A stretch of 55,854 bases of DNA from Trichomonas tenax. Taxonomy: Eukaryota > Parabasalia > Trichomonadida > Trichomonadidae. The position numbers and the translations under genes were made by a program. The notes beneath the pieces are model-generated. The model was not told the DNA's origin and made no database searches. It worked only from the letters and a program-made list of their open reading frames with translations. The stretch is taken from NCBI GenBank assembly GCA_023091735.1, contig JALKBU010000248.1:1-55854 (forward strand), written 5' to 3'. Each line of letters opens with the position of its first letter. Position 1 is the stretch's first letter. Positions 50,371 to 55,854 of this stretch are shown one piece after another.

Positions 50371-53300
50371 ATGCCAAAACTGAAAAAAGTGTTTATCGTA
50401 GAAAGAAAACATTATTGAAGAGACCGAAAGATCCTAAAGATATACCTCAGCATTTGCTTGATAAAATGCCTTCAAGGTTTAAACTTCATCCGATAATGCA
50501 AGATTTAAGAAGATCAGTCATGAATTCAATTGCATCACCGTATATTCCTGCAGTCAATCCTCAACAGCAACAAATAAAACAATTGCGAGACAATAATGAT
50601 AATAAAGAGCGAATGATAAATGATGTTACTCGTTCATTAGAACAAGAATGCGAACGTAAGAAGGATTTAAAAATGAATGAAAATGAAACCAAATTGAAGA
50701 ATCAAGAGGATGAGCACGTTCTAAAATTGCAAGAACAAGAATTGAAAAATCAAATTGACGATAAAAAGATGAAATTCAAACTTGAAGAAAAGCAAAGAAA
50801 CTTACAATATCAGGAATCAAAATTAATTAATTCAAACATACTTGCATCATCAGAAATGAATTATAATGATAAACTTGCCGAATTAAATGATATGAAAATT
50901 GAGAATGAACGATTGCAGGCGGAGACTAAATATAATGTTTTAATCGAGAATTCAAAGAAGGTGGACAGAGAAGTCAAAAGTTTGAACGAACCAGCTCCAG
51001 TCAGTTGCTTTTTCATCAAGAAATACAAGGAGATTACCAAGAAGTGTGCGGGATGGAGTATTGACAAAATGTGCCTTGTCAATCGCAAAATCGGTGATAG
51101 GTTCGCAATTAATTCCAAAATGATGACACCAATTGGAAAGCTCATTGATACTCTCTTCGAATGCAACTATTTCGAGCCAATTCACACAGGAGAACTGATT
51201 ACATACATGACGACTCTTTACAGAGAGAAGTTGGAGCCATTCAAGGACTTGAATTACTCGGCGAAGTACTGCACGAAGAGGAAGGAAGACAGAAGCAACC
51301 AGGGCGCAATCAAGAAATTCGAACACGAGCATGTATTCTTCGCAGACTTCGAGGCAATCACTGATGGAATCCACAAAGCCTACAACATCTGCTACATGGA
51401 AGACAACGAGGAAGAAGTTCATTCCATCTGGGGCATCGATTGTGCAATCAAGTTCCTGCAAGCACTCCCAGACAAGTCCATTGTCTATTTCCACAACTTA
51501 TCTTATGATATCACATTTCTCATTTGCTAGCTCAATTCAGTCAGGGGCACTCCAATCATCAAAGGTTCTCAGACAATGCAAATCATGGGCCCACCTATGA
51601 CCACAATACATTCCTGTTCAAGGACTCATATGCGATTATCACAGCGAAATTAGCCAGGTTCCCAGTAATGTTCGGTCTCGAATGCGATGAGAAGGAAGTG
51701 ATTCCGTACAATTACTACACAAGCGAACGAGTTGCTGCTGGAAAAATTGAGGACTTCATTGAGGCTTCAAAATATGTCAATGATGAAATGGTATTTCTGG
51801 AAAATGTTGCAATGATTGACGACTGTTGCCTCGATGATGAACACTTCGACATGGAAAAGTATAGCTCGTTCTGTTGCGGACAAGATGTTCGTATTCTCAA
51901 GCAAGGATTCATGAAGTTCAGGAACGATTTGATGAAAGAGTTCGGCATTGATGCATACGACTTTGTTTCCATCTCCTCCATTTCGAATAAGCTCTTCGAA
52001 CTCAGAGTCTATTTCAGCAATGGCAACCTCTATGACTTAGCTGCGAAACCAAGAGAGTATATTTCCAATTGCATCATGGGCGGAAGATGTATGTTTGGCA
52101 AGAATGAGAAGGGATACGTCTATTGCAAGAAGATAACAGACTTCGATGCTGTTTCACTCTATCCATCAGCAATTGCCAGACTCTATTGCCTCGAAGGAAT
52201 TCCAAAAGTCATCACGAAAGAGATGCTGAACGTCAATTACTTATTCAAGCACTTATTCGACCAGGAGCAAGTGTCGCCCACCAAGGAGAAATTCATTTCA
52301 GGATTCTTTTGCAGGATAAAAATCACCCACATTGGTATTTCGAGAGATTTCCCGCTCATTGTCGTCTACTATGACCCCAACAAAGGTATGGATGATATCC
52401 CACGTTCATCAAACACATGCTGCGAAATGTATGTCGACCACATTGCGCTCCAGGACTTAATCAGGTACCAGAAAATCGAATGCCAGGTACTTAATGGCTA
52501 TTACTACAATGAGAAACGTGATTACCACATCAGAGAAGAGGTGAGGAAGCTATTCGAGCTCAGACTGAAGTACAAGAAGGAAGAAAATCCAATCCAGGAA
52601 GTTCTTAAGCTCTTCTTGAACAGCATTTACGGAAAAACGATTCTGAAGCCAATCGAGAAAAAGATTCGCTTCATCCATGACAACAAAGCAATGGCTTACA
52701 TCCAGAAGAACTACAATGACATCGAAAGCGTCGAAATGATTCCAAACTCACAGCTGAACGCCATTAAGTCATTCAAGCCCATCGTAAGGCATTACAACTT
52801 CTGCCCACTGGGTGTCAATATCCTCTCCATGTCGAAGAGAATCAGGAATGAGGTATTCTGCACTGCTGAGGAACTGGGAATGAAGATTTGGTACCAGGAT
52901 ATCGATTCGCTCCATTGTTTCGCTGATGATATCCCGAAGTTATCCGAGGAGTTCAAGAAGAGATACAGAAGAGAGTTAATTGGAAAGAACTTAGGACAAT
53001 TTCATTCAGATTTTGCAGAGATTACGGCAGGAGTTTCATCATTGGCACAAAGGTCTGTATTTGTCGGCAAGAAGACCTACATTGTCGAGCTCACGAATGA
53101 GAATAAGGAAGTTGCATTCCACTGTCGCATGAAAGGAGTCATTTAAGACGTCATAGCAATCAAAGTAAACGAGTTGTTCCCCGACAACATCAAGGTGAAT
53201 TATGACGGTGAAAAGGGCTTGTTCATTCCTGAACGAGTCAGGAATGATGGCGAAGAGTACAGCATCATCAAGTTGTACAATCGTTTGTATGAAGGCAAGC

Positions 53301-53404
53301 AGGTATTCTTCGACTTGTGCTAGTCATCGAAGCCATGTTTCGAAAAACAAAAAGATTTCACAATGACAACTAAGCATCAATTTATTCGTAATCTCCAATT
53401 CTAA
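50371..53404 (+). pseudogene. Family B DNA polymerase of the element, fused to a coiled coil and broken
   Basis: The most probable start is the ATG at 50371, where the frame is lost after four codons. One more A in the run at 50376-50379 would restore it. Residues up to about 50960 (KRPKDPKDIPQHLLDKMP..., then Glu/Lys/Gln-rich heptads) are a coiled coil. A DnaQ-like exonuclease follows: FFADFEAIT (D and E of Exo I, about 51335) and YFHNLSYDITFLI (Exo II). TAG at 51528-51530 and a one-base shift at the GGG near 51586-51588 separate it from the polymerase. There DFDAVSLYPS (region II, about 52140), KLFLNSIYGKT (region III, about 52607) and YQDIDSLH (region I, two catalytic Asp, about 52890) are intact. 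TAA at 53144-53146 and TAG at 53321-53323 interrupt the C-terminus, which ends at 53402-53404. Family B with protein priming is inferred from the element type. Confidence 0.85.
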
Positions 53405-53421
53405 GACAAAAATAAATATTT

Positions 53422-53867
53422 TTATATTGCTTCTATTACTTCTAGAGCTTCATCCTGATAATCTAATTCCAATTCTTCGACTGGGAGAGTTATTTTTGGA
53501 ATCATTTTTTCACTGTGTGATTTCAAAACGTATGGGTGGTATTTTTGTCATTAAATTCTTTTTCCTCGGCTAAATTCACATCTAGGGCGAAATAGGAATT
53601 ATTTTGAGATTTAATGATAGGAGATAAATTTGGTGGAATGTTTAGGATTATGGAATTCTTCTGGAACACTAATGCAAGGTTATGATTGAAATATCTTTTG
53701 CCGTCAGTGAAGAAAGATAATGGGGAAGTAGAGAAGCCATATTTGTTGGACTTGAGATTGGCAGAAATTGCCACAATAAATCGCTTAGCTTCTGGGAATT
53801 CCTTCTTGACTTCTTTTGACAATGCAGAGATGGAGTAGTACTTTTTCATTAACTTATTATCTGTCAT
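53422..53867 (-). pseudogene. Element minus-strand gene with a one-base shift
   Basis: From the ATG at 53867 the frame gives 105 good residues (TDNKLMKKYYSISALSKEVK, FPEAKRFIVAISANLKSNKY, then a strand-rich part), followed by ten out-of-frame codons and a stop at 53523. The neighbouring frame has HPYVLKSHSEKMIPKITLPV and an acidic end (EELELDYQDEALEVIEAI), with TAA at 53422-53424. Adding one A to the run of five near 53546-53550 joins them (about 149 residues). The C-terminus is strongly acidic. Unknown family, likely an element structural or replication accessory gene. Confidence 0.6.
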
Positions 53868-53905
53868 ATTTCTTAGGAAAAAAATTCAATAATTTTAAAA
53901 ACAAC

Positions 53906-54430
53906 TTAGTTTTCATTATCTGAATCATATTCATCTATATTGCCTTTTTCTACATTTATGACTTCAAGAGTGATTCGAATAGGTGCTTTACGCTGAATAG
54001 GTTCGCCCCAGAAATCCACTAATATGAATGTGATGCTCTTCATTTCGTAGGGGAAGCACTCTATCCATTGACCGTTCTGTTTGCATATTAAAGGTCTATC
54101 AGCGACAATAAATTCGTGCATATCATAACAAACGCTTCTGTACATTATTTCTTCTTTCCTTAAGACACCGCGAATGTAATTAAATTCATTTGTGTATGAA
54201 AGACTGCATTGGATATATAAGTCATTCATGATATTCGTTAATGGCACAGTTTGACAGTCATATGTCGGGGCAAATTCTTACGAAAATTTGGTATCAATCA
54301 TGCCAAGAATAAGTCTAAATCGATGAGAGCAATGTAGAATCCTGAATTTATAAGTATCATTTGAGATGTGTATAGTATGATTCGTATTATATGCGAAAGT
54401 AAGTTTATAATTAGTATCAATTGCTTGCAT
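53906..54430 (-). pseudogene. Candidate capsid-associated protein of the element, in-frame TAA
   Basis: The ATG at 54430 opens MQAIDTNYKLTFAYNTNHTI, a beta-rich start followed by FRILHCSHRFRLILGMIDTK. TAA at about 54279-54281 interrupts the frame. It then continues for about 120 residues with LYIQCSLSYTNEFNYIRGVL and MKSITFILVDFWGEPIQRKA, and ends in an acidic tail. The pattern of a strand LY(I/V)xC-, then a leucine-arginine stretch, then FxLxDxxGxPI near the C-terminus recalls a conserved Polinton/adinto-like gene that lies next to the capsid genes. This is a pattern match from memory and needs profile comparison. The gene is on the strand opposite to the polymerase, as is common in Mavericks. 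Confidence 0.55.
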
Positions 54431-54477
54431 TTTTTTCAGTTAATAATGTTGGAAGTCTATCAACATCAATATTCATA

Positions 54478-54711
54478 TTAATCTCGTTCCAATCTAATGA
54501 TACATGATTCCTCCTCTTCCGATAGCTCTTGACTAAATTCGAATGTTATATAATGGTCTGTGTTAAGCTGTACGAACGATGCAATAGTGCTGAAGGATTT
54601 AATTCGAAACAGTAATGAATCTTTACCCATAGGTGGTTCTGATGTCAATTTGACGGTGTACACACACACAAATGGGGCAGCCCAGCGAGCCCTTGGCTCG
54701 CTTTGTGCCCG
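54478..54711 (-). pseudogene. Element minus-strand ORF, 5' truncated
   Basis: The frame opens after TAA near 54727 and has no ATG near its beginning. It reads with a GC-rich stretch (SEPRARWAAPFVCVYTV), then LTSEPPMGKDSLLFRIKSFS and a C-terminal FEFSQELSEEEESCIIRLER, and ends at TAA. It looks like a beta-rich virion protein fragment. The first part coincides with the GC-rich hairpin at 54675-54710, which is foreign in composition to the rest. The true gene may therefore start later, at a GTG or TTG, or may have been cut by an insertion. Unknown family. Confidence 0.4.
54675..54710. repeat. GC-rich hairpin in AT-rich surroundings
   Basis: AGCGAGCC/GGCTCGCT (54684-54691 and 54695-54702) form an 8-bp perfect stem with a 3-base loop, enclosed by GGGCA/TGCCC (54675-54679 and 54706-54710). 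It is the most stable hairpin I see in the window. It could be a terminator-like element between minus-strand genes, a recombination site or part of a coding insertion. Confidence 0.65.
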
Positions 54712-54815
54712 GAGAAATGAGAGGATTTAATGATTTCGTGATGCTTTCACGTTAAGATTTCGGCACGTTTGACATTTAATAGAATTAAGTTTAATTTTAA
54801 AAATATTTATTTTTT

Positions 54816-54826
54816 TTAATTATAAA
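54816..54826 (+). promoter_or_regulatory. Element promoter candidate TTAATTATAAA
   Basis: Second copy of the word found at 49570-49580, 4 bases before the ATG at 54831 and preceded by a T-rich run in both cases. Confidence 0.45.
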
Positions 54827-54830
54827 GTAA

Positions 54831-55154
54831 ATGGAAGTAGAAGGAACGCATTGCGGATTCAAGAAATCGTATTTAACGGATTTGCCGCAAACAGCGAGGA
54901 AGATTTCAAAATTATTTAACAAGAAAATTGTAAATGATGTTTGGTTTGATTTGAAGAGTGAACGAATAATTAAGAAAAATACGATAAGGAAAAATAAACA
55001 AGAATACCCTTATATTTTCATACGAAGTTCAGAGGTTTTGATAAAATATGAAAATGAGGAAATATACGAGAATACGAAGAAAATTATTGAGATAATGAGA
55101 GGAATTAAGATTGATGGAATAGTTAGATTTATGATGAGAAAATACTTCTTGTGA
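54831..55154 (+). CDS. Element-encoded basic protein, 107 residues
   Basis: Intact frame. It starts with MEVEGTHCGFKKSYLTDLPQ, continues with a basic middle (LFNKKIVNDVWFDLKSERII, then many Lys) and ends with helices (IRGI-type turns, IDGIVRFMMRKYFL). It stops at TGA, unlike most genes in the window. The preceding TTAATTATAAA is shared with the 170-residue gene. High Lys content could mean nucleic-acid binding. Unknown family. Confidence 0.55.
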   Translation: MEVEGTHCGFKKSYLTDLPQTARKISKLFNKKIVNDVWFDLKSERIIKKNTIRKNKQEYPYIFIRSSEVLIKYENEEIYENTKKIIEIMRGIKIDGIVRFMMRKYFL

Positions 55155-55298
55155 ACAGTTGGTTATTTTTGTTTTTGGTTGATTTCGATGTGGTAATGAG
55201 GAAATGAGGTCGTTTATGTTGAAAATTTGATGAAAAGTAATGATTTGTAAATTTTGGTTCAGCTTTTAAAATTAAGAAAAAACTTCAAATTTTGAGAG

Positions 55299-55312
55299 TT
55301 TACTCGAGTAAA
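55299..55312. repeat. Palindrome TTTACTCGAGTAAA
   Basis: A perfect 14-bp palindrome at the beginning of the tandem array. The same word occurs at 55563-55576. Near-palindromic TTTACGGGAGTAAA occurs at 55596-55609 and 55811-55824, and its right half, GGGAGTAAA, at each unit junction of the array. The regular placement suggests a protein-binding or replication-related site. Confidence 0.7.
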
Positions 55313-55470
55313 TGAGGTGTGGAACCATGAAGAAACGGGAGTAAATGAGGTGTGGAACCATGAAGAAACGGGAGTAAATGAGGTGTGGAACCCTGAAGAA
55401 ACGGGAGTAAATGAGGTGTGGAACCATGAAGAAATGACCAAAAACTAATGGTGGAACCCTGAAGAAATGG
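55306..55470. repeat. 33-bp tandem repeats, about 4.5 copies
   Basis: The unit GAGTAAATGAGGTGTGGAAC plus CATGAAGAAACGG occurs at 55306-55338, 55339-55371, 55372-55404 and 55405-55437 with at most a few differences. A diverged fifth copy lies at 55438-55470. The unit is a multiple of three, so the minus strand encodes an open 11-residue repeat (about HTSFTPVSSWF). I regard that as a by-product. Confidence 0.85.
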
Positions 55471-55854
55471 GAGTAAATGAATGGTTTTCGTGAGTTTTTG
55501 GTCATTTCTGAAAAAGCTAAACCAGAATTTGAATTTTAGTGAAATTGGTTGATTTTTAGGGATTTACTCGAGTAAATGAGGTGTGGATTTGAGGATTTAC
55601 GGGAGTAAATAAGCATTTTTCGAGTGTTTTCACTGAGGTTCCGGGTTTCCGGGTTCCATGCTTGATTTAAAATCATTTTATATAATACGTATATTTTTAG
55701 AAAAAGCTGATCAGAAAAAGCTAAACCAAAATTGATTTTTAAAAAATGATATTATACTTAACCTGGAACTGGAACCTGGAACTATAAGGAATAAGGTCGA
55801 ATTTTGAAGATTTACGGGAGTAAATAAGCATTTTTCGGGTATTTTCACTAAAAT
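55471..55854. repeat. Diverged larger tandem duplication, period about 204-215
   Basis: GAAAAAGCTAAACCA occurs at 55510-55524 and 55714-55728. A 41-base stretch starting GATTTACGGGAGTAAATAAG occurs at 55594-55634 and 55809-55849, with two differences. Between them lie short G/C-rich reiterations (CCGGGTTTCCGGGTTCC, and AACCTGGAACTGGAACCTGG at about 55760). No gene is present. It is probably a terminal or subterminal region of the element. Confidence 0.7.

Larger units (their letters stand above)
49232..55854. mobile_element. Maverick/Polinton-like element or remnant, continuing past the right edge
   Basis: It begins within 65 bases of the UGGT stop. Contents in order: a truncated ORF (49294-49545), ORFs of 170 and 83 residues, a coiled-coil plus family B polymerase reading (50371-53404), three minus-strand genes (53422-53867, 53906-54430, 54478-54711), an ORF of 107 residues (54831-55154), and a repeat-rich end. 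A protein-primed-type PolB together with small virion-like genes is the hallmark of Mavericks, which are abundant in trichomonads. Integrase, packaging ATPase, protease and major capsid gene are not in the window. Most genes carry a stop or a one-base shift, so this copy is probably dead. The left border and terminal inverted repeats were not identified. Confidence 0.75.

Noticed and set aside
51161..51364. Short frames inside the exonuclease region and other overlapping frames in the polymerase
   Set aside because: They are shadows of the polymerase reading frame that carries the Exo and Pol motifs.
55259..55505. Minus-strand frames encoding an 11-residue repeat (FHTSFTPVSSW type)
   Set aside because: The open frame follows from a 33-bp tandem repeat without stops; there is no start context and the flanks do not code.
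1..55854. Searched by eye for CRISPR arrays, rRNA genes, spliceosomal introns with the trichomonad consensus, and further tRNAs
   Set aside because: No regularly spaced repeats with unique spacers, no rRNA-like blocks, no convincing intron borders inside genes, and only one tRNA fold was found.

Overview
The window looks like nuclear DNA of a parabasalid protist of the Trichomonas/Tritrichomonas type. The reasons are: protein-coding genes without visible introns, AT-rich intergenic DNA, start codons preceded within a few bases by initiator-like TTCA(T/C) sequences (clearest at 8247-8260, 9001-9010 and 12722-12728), many stop codons that form TAAA, and eukaryotic gene content in the compact style of this group. 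The species cannot be fixed from the sequence alone.

Layout. 1-2236 is intergenic DNA with a dispersed repeat and decayed coding fragments. 2237-12721 holds an LST8-type WD40 protein, a small acidic protein, an unusual Hsp70, a membrane RING protein interrupted by TAA, a tRNA-Val(GAC), a coiled-coil gene with a frameshift, a RAD51-family ATPase and a PMCA-type calcium pump. 12.7-21.6 kb is gene-poor, with pieces of broken genes and a second copy of the repeat found at the left edge. 21.7-28.6 kb holds a Sec23/24-type COPII protein, a small protein, a HEAT/importin-like protein and an RCE1-type CAAX protease. 28.6-32.5 kb is again gene-poor, with a tail-collar-like fragment, hairpins and short repeats. 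32.5-49.2 kb is dense: GCN5-type acetyltransferase, GT61 glycosyltransferase with a divergent 47-residue membrane protein, a Pmp-like beta-helix protein, an unknown protein, importin beta head-to-head with SNF5/SMARCB1, a GAF-PDE cyclic-nucleotide phosphodiesterase, and UDP-glucose:glycoprotein glucosyltransferase.

From about 49.25 kb to the right edge lies a Maverick/Polinton-like element or its remnant. It carries a family B DNA polymerase with exonuclease and polymerase motifs, several small genes, one reverse-strand gene that resembles a Polinton capsid-associated protein, and a repeat-rich terminal stretch. Most of its genes carry lesions, either in-frame TAG/TAA or one-base shifts in homopolymers. 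Neither integrase nor packaging ATPase is visible inside the window.

The host genes are housekeeping functions: TOR signalling (LST8), chromatin (GCN5, SNF5), nuclear import (importin beta), secretion and ER quality control (Sec24-like, UGGT, GT61, RCE1), calcium and cAMP/cGMP signalling (PMCA, PDE), chaperoning and recombination. The least ordinary parts are the element at the right end, the repeat whose two copies differ by a 28-bp inversion, the very short divergent promoters, and the scattered pseudogene fragments.
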